Source: JBBPYA01 sp038200385 (GTDB lineage Bacteria; Actinomycetota; Actinomycetes; Mycobacteriales; Geodermatophilaceae). Taken from it: a DNA stretch of 11,382 nucleotides. Of the stretch, positions 1-5,862 are shown piece after piece. Both the position numbers and the translations under genes were made by a program. The stretch is taken from the NCBI GenBank assembly GCA_038200385.1, contig JBBPYA010000058.1, positions 1 to 11,382 of the forward strand. The letters run 5' to 3'. The notes beneath the pieces are model-generated. The model worked only from the letters and a program-made list of their open reading frames with translations, was not told where the DNA came from and made no database searches. How positions within the stretch are numbered: the stretch's first letter is position 1; every line of letters starts with the position of its first letter.

Positions 1-416
1 CCGCCGCCGATGTCCAGCACGAGGATCCGCCCCGCGCTCCAGCCGAACCAGCGTCGGACCGCGAGGAAGGTCAGCCTGGCTTCGTCCTGACCGCTGAGCA
101 CCTCCAGCTCGACCCCGGTCTTCGCGCGGACCCGGTCGAGGACCTTGCCGGAGTTTGTGGCGTCGCGCACCGCCGACGTGGCGAAGGCGAGCACGTCGTC
201 GCACTGCAACGCCGCCGCCGAGCGCTTCGCGGCCCGAACGGCCTCGACGAGCGCGTCGGCGCCGGCGCGCGACAGCTCGCCGTCGGAGTCGACGTGCTCG
301 GCGAGCCGCAGGACGGACTTCTCCGAGTGCGTCGGCGTCGGATGCCCTCCGCGGTGCGCGTCGACGACCAGCAGGTGCACGGTGTTCGACCCGACGTCGA
401 GGACACCCAGGCGCAT
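1..416 (-). CDS. Ppx/GppA family phosphatase, N-terminal part (runs off the window edge)
   Basis: Exopolyphosphatase / guanosine pentaphosphate phosphatase family, which releases phosphate from polyphosphate or converts pppGpp to ppGpp in the cytoplasm. The first 138 codons are visible. The protein opens with MRLGVLDVGSNTVHLLVVDA, the phosphate-1 motif of the ASKHA (actin-like ATPase) fold, at residues 1-20. It continues through FATSAVRDATNSG and the acidic segment LSGQDEARL, which holds the family's catalytic glutamate region, and reaches the second phosphate motif LDIGGG at the window edge. The ATG at 416 fits the family N-terminus exactly. There is no Shine-Dalgarno sequence, but a TANNNT hexamer ends 6 nt upstream, suggesting a leaderless mRNA. 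The gene is divergent from the Cys-rich protein gene. Whether the substrate is polyphosphate or pppGpp cannot be told from this part. Confidence 0.93.
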   Translation of the reverse strand, partial: MRLGVLDVGSNTVHLLVVDAHRGGHPTPTHSEKSVLRLAEHVDSDGELSRAGADALVEAVRAAKRSAAALQCDDVLAFATSAVRDATNSGKVLDRVRAKTGVELEVLSGQDEARLTFLAVRRWFGWSAGRILVLDIGG

Positions 417-422
417 CCGGCC

Positions 423-445
423 ACGCTAGCCCACCGGCATACCCT
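423..445. promoter_or_regulatory. Divergent leaderless -10 elements for the Ppx/GppA gene and the Cys-rich protein gene
   Basis: Only 35 bp separate the two divergent ATG codons (416 on the minus strand, 452 on the plus strand). On the minus strand TAGCGT (428 to 423) lies exactly 6 nt before the ATG. On the plus strand TACCCT (440-445) also lies exactly 6 nt before its ATG. Both fit the actinobacterial -10 consensus TANNNT, and neither gene has a Shine-Dalgarno sequence. In actinobacteria a -10 about 6-8 nt before a start codon usually marks a leaderless transcript. No convincing -35 was seen. The sequence match is direct; promoter function is inferred. Confidence 0.45.
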
Positions 446-451
446 GCCCCC

Positions 452-1300
452 ATGCCCGAACCGAGAGCCCGTGAGGTGGGGCTGGACTTCGCCCGGGAGT
501 GGCTGGAGTTCACCGATCCGGGCGACGCCGAGCACGTCATCCGGGCCGACCTGACCTGGCTGTGCTCGGGGTGGACCTGCATCTTCGGGCGGGGCTGCCA
601 CGGCATCCTGGCCGACCGACCCGACGACGGCTGCTGCAGCCACGGGGCGTTCTTCACCGACACCGCCGATCACAAGCGGGTCCGCCGCGCCATGCGCGAG
701 CTGGATCCCGAGCACTGGCAGTTCCACGCCGAGGGCCGGCGGTCGTGGACGGAGCGCGACTCCGTGGGCGAGGACGACGACCGCTTGCGGACCCGCCGCG
801 TCGAGGAGGCGTGCATCTTCCTCAACCGTCCGGGATTTGCCGGCGGCGAAGGCTGCGCGCTGCACGCGCTGGCGCTGCGTACCGACCGGCATCCGTTGCA
901 GACCAAACCGGATGTCTGCTGGCAGCTCCCGGTGCGCCGGGAACAGGCCTGGGTCGACCGCGCCGACGACACCCGCGTCCTGGTCAGCACGGTCACCGAG
1001 TTCGACCGGCGCAGCTGGGGCTCCGGCGGCCACGACCTGGACTGGTACTGCTCGGGATCCACCGAGGCCCATGTCGGCGCCGAGCCGCTGTACATCTCCT
1101 ACGGCCCGGAGCTGGTGGCCCTGATCGGGCAGCCGGCGTACGACGAGCTCACCCGACTCTGCACTGCCCGGCTGGAGCGTGGCCTGGTCGCGCCGCACCC
1201 GGCCGGTGCGCCGCCGGTCACGGCACGACGAAGTTCAGCAGCAGATAGGTCGCGGCAGCGGCGAGCGCGGCCATCGGAATCGTCAGCACCCACGCAATGA
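452..1300 (+). CDS. Conserved Cys-rich hypothetical protein, YkgJ-like metal-cluster type (tentative)
   Basis: A 282-residue soluble protein with no signal peptide or membrane segment. It has ten cysteines. Several are clustered: C38, C43, C49 and the pair C61-C62 in WLCSGWTCIFGRGCHG...DDGCCSH, then CIFLNRPGF...GCALH (C121, C135), with C156, C200 and C237 further on. The CC pair followed by a C-rich block near an RPG motif recalls the YkgJ/UPF0153 Fe- or Zn-chelating family, but the assignment is by eye only. The ATG at 452 is chosen because the upstream frame reads as low-complexity Arg/Ala-rich shadow and because of the leaderless -10. The last roughly 25 residues (TARRSSAADRS onward) are low-complexity and overlap the 3' end of pit by 83 bp in antisense, so the native end may have been nearer residue 255. 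No pathway can be assigned. Confidence 0.75.
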   Translation: MPEPRAREVGLDFAREWLEFTDPGDAEHVIRADLTWLCSGWTCIFGRGCHGILADRPDDGCCSHGAFFTDTADHKRVRRAMRELDPEHWQFHAEGRRSWTERDSVGEDDDRLRTRRVEEACIFLNRPGFAGGEGCALHALALRTDRHPLQTKPDVCWQLPVRREQAWVDRADDTRVLVSTVTEFDRRSWGSGGHDLDWYCSGSTEAHVGAEPLYISYGPELVALIGQPAYDELTRLCTARLERGLVAPHPAGAPPVTARRSSAADRSRQRRARPSESSAPTQ

Positions 1301-2213
1301 GGATGTTGCCGGCGACGCCCCATCGTACGGCGGACAGCCGCCGGGTGGCTCCGACGCCGAGGATCGAGGATGTGATGGTCTGCGTGGTCGAGATCGGCGC
1401 GGCGAACACGAACGCCGCCGTGTAGAGGATGCCCGCCGCGGTCACCTCGGCGGCGAACCCGCGCGGCGGGTCGAGGTCGATGATCCGGCGGCCGAGGGTC
1501 CGCATGATCCGCCAGCCACCGGAATACGTCCCTGCGCTCAGCGCGCCGGCGGCCAGCAGGATCACCCACCAGGGAACGTCGAAGCCGTCCTGGTAGCCGC
1601 CGATCACCAGCGCCAGGACGATGACCCCCATCGTCTTCTGCGCGTCCTGCAGCCCGTGCCCGAGCGCCATCGCCGCCGCGGAGAGGATCTGGGCCCGCCG
1701 GAACCCGCGCATGGCGCGGTGCTGGTTGGCCCGTCGGAAGAGGAACAGCAGCAGGTACATCAGTCCGCCGGCCAGGACGAACCCGACGACCGGCGAGACG
1801 ACCATCGGAATGACGACCTTGTCCACCACACCGCGCCACTGCACGGTGCCCGCGGAGGCGACGGCGGCGCCCACCAGCCCTCCGATGAGCGCGTGCGAGG
1901 AGGACGAGGGCAGACCGTAATACCAGGTGACGAGATTCCAGACGATGGCGCCGACCAGAGCGGCGAACACGACCAGCAGTCCCCGCAGCTCCCGGGGCGG
2001 ATCGATGATGCCCGAGCCCACGGTGGAGGCGACCTTCGTCCCGAGGAAGGCCCCCAGGAGGTTAAACACGGCGGCCATCAACAAGGCCATCCGGGGCGTC
2101 AGGGCCCGGGTCGAGACCGACGTGGCGATGGCGTTCGCGGCGTCGTGGAAGCCGTTGGTGTAGTCGAAGGCGAGAGCAATGGCGATGACCGTGACGATCG
2201 CGACGACTTCCAC
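1218..2213 (-). CDS. pit: PiT family low-affinity inorganic phosphate transporter
   Basis: Cytoplasmic-membrane permease for metal-phosphate/H+ symport. The 331-residue product shows the duplicated PiT signature. Repeat 1 is FDYTNGFHDAANAIAT (16-31) followed by LPSSSSHALIGG (101-112). Repeat 2 is GHGLQDAQKTMG (185-196) followed by PISTTQTITSSILGVG (273-288). About nine to ten hydrophobic segments alternate with short loops, and a basic loop lies at 160-174. It is shorter than E. coli PitA and like the compact actinobacterial and archaeal forms. The GTG at 2213 is preceded by GGGAGAGG (2226 to 2219), a good ribosome binding site. Many compact PiT genes sit beside a PhoU-like DUF47 gene; none is present here. 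A -10-like TAATGT and a PHO-box-like repeat lie upstream. The 3' end overlaps the convergent Cys-rich gene by 83 bp. Confidence 0.95.
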   Translation of the reverse strand: MEVVAIVTVIAIALAFDYTNGFHDAANAIATSVSTRALTPRMALLMAAVFNLLGAFLGTKVASTVGSGIIDPPRELRGLLVVFAALVGAIVWNLVTWYYGLPSSSSHALIGGLVGAAVASAGTVQWRGVVDKVVIPMVVSPVVGFVLAGGLMYLLLFLFRRANQHRAMRGFRRAQILSAAAMALGHGLQDAQKTMGVIVLALVIGGYQDGFDVPWWVILLAAGALSAGTYSGGWRIMRTLGRRIIDLDPPRGFAAEVTAAGILYTAAFVFAAPISTTQTITSSILGVGATRRLSAVRWGVAGNILIAWVLTIPMAALAAAATYLLLNFVVP

Positions 2214-2255
2214 GTCAGCCTCTCCCGGGATCGATGCGCGCGACCGGCACGGGGC

Positions 2256-2261
2256 ACATTA
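2256..2261 (-). promoter_or_regulatory. Candidate -10 element of the pit promoter
   Basis: Read on the minus strand this is TAATGT, a match to TANNNT. It would place the transcription start near 2249 and give a 5' leader of about 36 nt carrying the pit ribosome binding site. The PHO-box-like repeat at 2283-2304 would then cover roughly -34 to -55, a usual place for a response-regulator activator. No sigma-70 -35 hexamer is evident at 17 bp, which agrees with an activator-dependent promoter. Inference from spacing only. Confidence 0.4.
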
Positions 2262-2282
2262 GACACTCCGGCGCCCCCGGCC

Positions 2283-2304
2283 GTTCACCAACCGGCCACC
2301 CCGC
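2283..2304 (+). promoter_or_regulatory. PHO-box-like direct repeat (candidate PhoP operator)
   Basis: A perfect GTTCACC (2283-2289) is followed exactly 11 nt later by GGCCACC (2294-2300), a 5/7 match. Streptomyces PhoP binds direct repeats of 11-nt units whose conserved core is GTTCACC, so sequence and spacing both fit. It lies between pit (70 bp from its start) and the PhoX-type relic, which begins directly after it, so it could have served both. The heptamer and spacing are seen directly; PhoP binding is inferred. Single GTTCACC heptamers also occur inside genes, for example near 507, so the 11-nt phasing and location carry the argument. Confidence 0.45.
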
Positions 2305-2628
2305 TTGCTGGCGCTGCCCTGGCGCTTTCGGTACCGCTCCTTCGACCCGACCGGCGCGCTGCTGAGCGACGGGACGGTCATCCCGCCACACCCAGCAACG
2401 ACACCGCCATCCAGGCCGTTGGGCTGCAGGGTTTCGCCCAGGCGCTGCGAGGTTCTCCCGGCTGGAGGGCACCGTGTCCGACCGGGGCCGGATCTACTTC
2501 ACGTCAACGCAGGGCGGCGACACACCACCGGACTGGACTCCCCACCGCCGGCCGGTTACGGCAACGGCCGCGGACAGATCTGGGCCTACGACACCTCCCG
2601 GCAGATCCTCGAGCTGCGCTACGGCCCC
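2305..2628 (+). pseudogene. Frameshifted, internally deleted relic of a PhoX-type (DUF839) phosphatase
   Basis: No single frame encodes a sensible protein, but collinear pieces of a DUF839/PhoX-like phosphatase appear in successive frames. (1) From 2305: ALPWRFRYRSFDPTGALLSD then GTVIPP, like the family N-terminus (L-P-F-YR-F--G-L-SDGT-TP). (2) From about 2391, another frame: AIQAVGLQGFAQ. (3) From 2447, the third frame: ARFSRLEGTVSDRGRIYF then TSTQGGD, the family FSRLEG and YFTSTxGGD blocks. (4) From 2554, back in the first frame: GYGNGRGQIWAYDTSRQI then LELRYG, the GxGQxWxY block. The long stretch normally between pieces 1 and 2, with much of the active site, is missing, as is the C-terminal part. 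The relic stops about 40 bp before the 3' end of the TSUP gene. PhoX enzymes are secreted Ca2+-dependent phosphatases. Recognition is by motif memory; piece 1 is the least certain. Confidence 0.6.
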
Positions 2629-2671
2629 CGGAACCGGGGTGGGGCACTGCCGGACCCGGGGGTGATCCCGA

Positions 2672-3424
2672 CTACCTGAGCAGGAGCACGACCGAGACCG
2701 TCACGCCGACCACCACGATGATCGTCCGGTAGACCGCGGGCGGCAGCCGGCGGCCGATCCGAGGCCCGATCAGGCCACCGACGGCGGCCCCCACGGCGAG
2801 CGTGAGCGCGGCCGACCAGGCCACCTCGGTGACAAGGGCGAAGACGGTCGCGGCGGCCAGGTTTGCCAGCCCGGCCAGCGCGTTCTTGGCCGCGTTCAGC
2901 CGGGGCAACGTGTCGTCCACCAGGACACCGAGGATGGCGATCAGGATGACGCCCTGCGCCGCCCCGAAGTACCCGCCGTATACCCCGGTCAGCGCGACCG
3001 CGCCCCACAGCACCGCGGCGGACCGCCTGGCCGAGCGCTCACGACGTCCCAGCGCCGCGGTGATCCGGGGTTGGGCTGCGACGAGCAGGCAGGCCAGCAG
3101 GATCAGGGCCGGGACCACGGCGTCGAAGACCCCGGGCGGCAGTCGCAGCAGCAGCACCGCGCCCAGCACGGATCCGCCCACCGACCCGGTCGCCAGCCGG
3201 AGCAGCCGGGACCGCTGTCCCCGCAACTCCGCCCCGGACACCGCCAGGCCGGTGAAGGATCCCGGCAGGACTCCGACGTTGTTCGTCACGTTCGCCAGCA
3301 GCGGCGGATACCCCAGCGCCAGCAGGGTCGGGAACGTCACCAGCGACCCGGAGCCGACGACGGTGTTGATGGTGCCCGCGGCCAGCCCGGCCCCGGCCAG
3401 GGCGAGGACTTCGGCCACCGACAC
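2672..3424 (-). CDS. TSUP (TauE/SafE, DUF81) family membrane permease
   Basis: Inner-membrane protein of 250 residues with about eight hydrophobic segments in two homologous halves. The first half has the TSUP pattern GLAAGTINTVVGSGSLVTFP (13-32) and ANVTNNVGVLPGS. The second half has GGYFGAAQGVILIAILG and LNAAKNALAGLANLAAA. Members export sulfite, sulfoacetate or other small anions, but the substrate cannot be read from sequence. The frame stays open upstream to 3721, but that extension is Arg-rich shadow coding. The GTG at 3424 starts just before the first membrane helix. It has no Shine-Dalgarno sequence, yet TACAGT (TANNNT) lies 8 nt upstream, suggesting leaderless translation. A second GTG at 3418 is possible. 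The gene is divergent from the metallo-beta-lactamase-fold gene; its 3' end faces the phosphatase relic. Confidence 0.9.
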   Translation of the reverse strand: MSVAEVLALAGAGLAAGTINTVVGSGSLVTFPTLLALGYPPLLANVTNNVGVLPGSFTGLAVSGAELRGQRSRLLRLATGSVGGSVLGAVLLLRLPPGVFDAVVPALILLACLLVAAQPRITAALGRRERSARRSAAVLWGAVALTGVYGGYFGAAQGVILIAILGVLVDDTLPRLNAAKNALAGLANLAAATVFALVTEVAWSAALTLAVGAAVGGLIGPRIGRRLPPAVYRTIIVVVGVTVSVVLLLR

Positions 3425-3432
3425 GAGCGCTG

Positions 3433-3438
3433 ACTGTA
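3433..3438 (-). promoter_or_regulatory. Candidate -10 element of the TSUP gene (leaderless)
   Basis: On the minus strand this reads TACAGT, matching TANNNT, with 8 nt to the GTG at 3424. The lack of any purine-rich ribosome binding site before that GTG fits a leaderless mRNA. Inference. Confidence 0.35.
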
Positions 3439-3479
3439 GGGCGCCGCCCGAACGCCTGGGTGGCAGCACCCGGAACGCC

Positions 3480-3497
3480 CCGGCGTACGGTCGCCGG
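3480..3497 (+). promoter_or_regulatory. Inverted repeat enclosing a -10-like hexamer upstream of the MBL-fold gene
   Basis: Perfect 6-bp arms CCGGCG and CGCCGG flank the hexamer TACGGT (3486-3491), which matches TANNNT. If it is the -10 of the downstream gene, transcription would start near 3498 and leave a leader of about 46 nt with a strong ribosome binding site. The arms could be a repressor site, but GC-rich 6-bp palindromes are frequent in this genome, so the call is weak. Confidence 0.25.
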
Positions 3498-3543
3498 AGG
3501 CCGATCCGGCCTCGGGATGGCCGTCGGCCGGAGGAGCAGCAGC

Positions 3544-4575
3544 GTGCAGGAGTGGGAAGAACCCGGTGCATACGAGGTCGCACCGGACGTGTTCCGGATC
3601 CCGTTGCCGCTGCCGCAGGACGGACTGCGCGCGGTGAACGTGTACGCGATCCGGGACGGGGACCGGCTGGTCCTCGTCGACGGCGGCTGGGCCATCCCCG
3701 AATCCAGGAAGCAGCTCGCAACCGCGCTGGCCGGCATCGGCGCCGACGTCCGCGACATCACGCGCGTGCTCGTCACCCACATCCATCGCGACCACTACAC
3801 GCAGGCGGTGGCGCTGCGTCGCGAGTTCGGCGCGCAGGTCTGGCTCGGGCGTGGCGAGCAACCGGCGCTGCGGGCCATCCAGGACCCGGACGCGGTCGGC
3901 GGGTCCGCACAGTTCGACCTGCTGGTCCGGCACGGGGCGGAACCGGTCCTCGCCGGCTTGCAGGCTCTCGGCTTCGGGATGCCCATCGACCTCGACGACT
4001 GGCAGGACCCGGACGAGTGGCTACCGGCCCCGGTGGACGTCCCTGTGACCGGGCGCACGTTGCGTGCCGTCCCGACCCCTGGCCACACCTCCGGGCACGT
4101 GGTCTTCGCCGACCTCGACAGCGGCCTACTCTTCGCCGGGGACCACGTCCTGCCGCACATCACGCCATCCATCGGCTTCGAGCCCGACCCGGCCGAGTTG
4201 CCGTTGCAGGAGTACCTGGACTCGCTGCGCGTCGTCCGCGGCCTGCCCGACCTGACCCTGCTTCCGGCGCACGGGCCGACCGCGCCCGGGACGCATCGGA
4301 GGATCGACGAGCTGCTCGCGCATCACGCCGACCGGCTGGCGACGATGCATGTCGCCGTCGGCGCGGACCTGCTGACGGCGTACGACGTTGCCCGACGGGT
4401 CCCGTGGACCAGGCGGGAGCGCCGCTTCGCCGACCTGGACCCGTTCAACCAGATGCTGGCGGTGTGCGAGACCGGTGCCCACCTCGACCTGCTCGCCGTC
4501 CAGGGCCGACTGGTACGGGAGGACGAGGGCGTGCAGCGCCGCTACCGTGCCGCCGACGGGTCAGCACCGAGCTGA
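3544..4575 (+). CDS. Metallo-beta-lactamase-fold hydrolase with C-terminal winged-helix-like region
   Basis: Cytoplasmic metallo-hydrolase of 343 residues. Metal ligands appear in the expected order: THIHRDH (78-84, the HxHxDH motif), H181 in PTPGHTSGH, D200 in LFAGDH, and H243 in LLPAHGP. Residues about 15-250 are the MBL domain. Residues about 250-340 (RRIDELLAHHADRL...AYDVARRVPW...LVREDEG) resemble the winged-helix extension of LACTB2-like and glyoxalase II-like members. The GTG at 3544 is chosen for GGAGGAG at 3530-3536, 7 nt upstream. An ATG at 3517 and earlier starts in this frame lack such a site and would add an Arg/Ser-rich tail absent from the family. Substrate unknown: thioester, RNA or lactone hydrolysis are all possible. 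The gene is divergent from the TSUP gene and convergent with the small acidic protein gene. Confidence 0.92.
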   Translation: MQEWEEPGAYEVAPDVFRIPLPLPQDGLRAVNVYAIRDGDRLVLVDGGWAIPESRKQLATALAGIGADVRDITRVLVTHIHRDHYTQAVALRREFGAQVWLGRGEQPALRAIQDPDAVGGSAQFDLLVRHGAEPVLAGLQALGFGMPIDLDDWQDPDEWLPAPVDVPVTGRTLRAVPTPGHTSGHVVFADLDSGLLFAGDHVLPHITPSIGFEPDPAELPLQEYLDSLRVVRGLPDLTLLPAHGPTAPGTHRRIDELLAHHADRLATMHVAVGADLLTAYDVARRVPWTRRERRFADLDPFNQMLAVCETGAHLDLLAVQGRLVREDEGVQRRYRAADGSAPS

Positions 4576-4642
4576 CCCTCGGTCCCCGTCCCGTTCAGAT
4601 CCCCGGTTCGCCGTTCGCCGGAAACCTGTTCGCCGTCGCAGA

Positions 4643-4864
4643 TCAGCCGCCGGCGTCGCCGTCGTTCGTCATGGCCGGATCGTCGCGCACCTGCTCGACG
4701 GGTGACCCGCCGGGGTGGGCGTCCTCGGGATCGCGCTCCGGGCCGCCGGACCGCGAGCCGTCCGCGGCGACCTCGACGGCCTCCTCGACCGTGCCGCCCG
4801 TGCGGTCGCTGTCCGCGGGAGTGGACTCCGGTACCTCGCCACCCCCGACATCCGGTGTCTGCAT
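4643..4864 (-). CDS. Small acidic, probably disordered protein of unknown function
   Basis: A 73-residue protein beginning MQTPDVGGGEVPESTPADSD. It is rich in Gly, Pro, Asp and Glu (about 18 acidic against 4 Arg), with no Cys, no aromatic residue and no hydrophobic segment, so it is probably intrinsically disordered and cytoplasmic. The main evidence that it is real is the start region: GGAGGAGG (4876 to 4869) only 4 nt before the ATG, the strongest ribosome binding site in this part of the window. It is divergent from the CHAD gene with about 90 bp between starts, and convergent with the MBL-fold gene. A longer reading from 4936 adds Arg/Pro-rich residues without an advantage. No family is recognised; similar small acidic proteins are often lineage-specific. 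Confidence 0.6.
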   Translation of the reverse strand: MQTPDVGGGEVPESTPADSDRTGGTVEEAVEVAADGSRSGGPERDPEDAHPGGSPVEQVRDDPAMTNDGDAGG

Positions 4865-4956
4865 CGATCCTCCTCCGGGTCGCCGATCGAGCTGAACGTA
4901 CCGCCGCGGGGGACCCAGCGTTGGCGGATGTCCCAAGGGACCAGCAAGCTGGCCCG

Positions 4957-5835
4957 GTGACGACTGTCCGGGACGGGTCCGCCGGGGCGCTGGTCCTGGC
5001 CGAGATCGCGATCCGGACGGCCGAGCTGCGGGACTCCGACCCGTCGGTACGCGCAGGCGAGGACGACGCGGTGCACCCGATGCGGGTCACGACCCGACGG
5101 CTGCGCAGCGTGCTGGCGACGTACCACAGGCTTCTGGACCGCACGGTCACCGACCGGCTCCGGGACGAACTCCGGTGGCTGGCCGCCGTCCTCGGTGCCG
5201 AACGCGACCTCGAGGTGATGAGCACCCGGCTGGCGAGGGCGTTCGACGAGACCGGGACCGACGAGGCCGTCCGCCGCTTCGTCGAGGACCTGCTGCGACG
5301 GCGGCACCGCGCCGCGCACCGGAAGCTGGTCCGGACCCTGGACACCAAGCGCTACCAGCGGCTGTTGACCGACCTGGCCGGGCTCGTCGCCGACCCGCCG
5401 CTGCGGGGTCGGGCGTCGAAGCCGGCGGACCGGGTCCTGCCCGCCCTCGTCGGTCGGTCCTGGCAACGGGTCCGGCGGGCCCAAGAGCAGCATGATTCCG
5501 ATCGCGACCCGCGGCTGCACGAGGTGCGCAAGGCGGCCAAGCGGGCTCGGTACGCCGCGGAGGTGGCCGCCCCGGTCATCGGCAAGCCAGCGCGCCGATT
5601 CGCCAAGGCCCACAAGCGGATCCAGTCCACCCTCGGTCATCATCAGGACGCGGTGGTCTGCCGCGGCCTGATCCGGGAACTCGCCGGGCTCGCCGACGAC
5701 CGCGGGCTCGGCGCGTTCGACCTCGGCCGGCTCCATGCCGGGCAGGATCAGCTCGCCGACCGGCTCGACGCGGCCTTCACCCGCGACGTGTGGCCGAAGG
5801 CGAGCAGGCCCGCACTCCGCCGCTGGCTGCCCTGA
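4957..5835 (+). CDS. Stand-alone CHAD-domain protein (polyphosphate-binding type)
   Basis: A 292-residue, all-helical, strongly basic protein. CHAD domains bind inorganic polyphosphate through conserved His, Arg and Lys residues and associate with polyphosphate granules. Both hallmark repeats are present: AVHPMRVTTRRLRS (H40, R43, R47, R48) in the first helical bundle, and RLHEVRKAAKRARYAAE (H188, R191, K192, K195, R196, R198) in the second. Each is followed by its companion segment, LGAERDLEVM (79-88) and LGHHQDAVV (226-234). There is no CYTH domain, although CYTH-CHAD fusions are common. The GTG at 4957 places MTTVRDG just before the first helix. It has no clear ribosome binding site, so TTG at 4921 is an alternative; further upstream the frame overlaps the divergent small gene. 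Polyphosphate binding is inferred from the family and fits the Ppx/GppA and PiT genes nearby. Confidence 0.9.
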   Translation: MTTVRDGSAGALVLAEIAIRTAELRDSDPSVRAGEDDAVHPMRVTTRRLRSVLATYHRLLDRTVTDRLRDELRWLAAVLGAERDLEVMSTRLARAFDETGTDEAVRRFVEDLLRRRHRAAHRKLVRTLDTKRYQRLLTDLAGLVADPPLRGRASKPADRVLPALVGRSWQRVRRAQEQHDSDRDPRLHEVRKAAKRARYAAEVAAPVIGKPARRFAKAHKRIQSTLGHHQDAVVCRGLIRELAGLADDRGLGAFDLGRLHAGQDQLADRLDAAFTRDVWPKASRPALRRWLP

Positions 5836-5862
5836 TTTCGATCCGGTCGCGACGCTCCGCTC

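Noticed and set aside
71..1198. Long minus-strand open frame (375 codons) opposite the Cys-rich gene
   Set aside because: Its translation is Arg/Ala/Pro-rich low-complexity typical of shadow frames in high-GC DNA, and two genes with clear family or motif content occupy the region.
1179..2732. Plus-strand open frame (517 codons) antisense to pit
   Set aside because: It reads Asp/Arg/Gly/His-rich noise opposite an unmistakable PiT permease. Only its short segment near 2391-2450 was kept, as a piece of the phosphatase relic.
4606..4635. Three copies of GTTCGCCG (4606, 4613, 4628), resembling PHO-box heptamers
   Set aside because: Spacings are 7 and 15 nt, not 11, the core has G in place of A, and the site lies between two convergent 3' ends where an activator site makes little sense.
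2802..4895. Very long plus-strand open frame (697 codons) across the TSUP and MBL-fold genes
   Set aside because: It is antisense to a clear TSUP gene and out of frame with a clear MBL-fold gene; no domain is recognisable and the composition is shadow-like.
5836..5862. Possible terminator between the convergent CHAD and prk genes
   Set aside because: The 27-bp gap has only the 8-bp palindrome GTCGCGAC without a loop or T-run, so no hairpin terminator can be supported.
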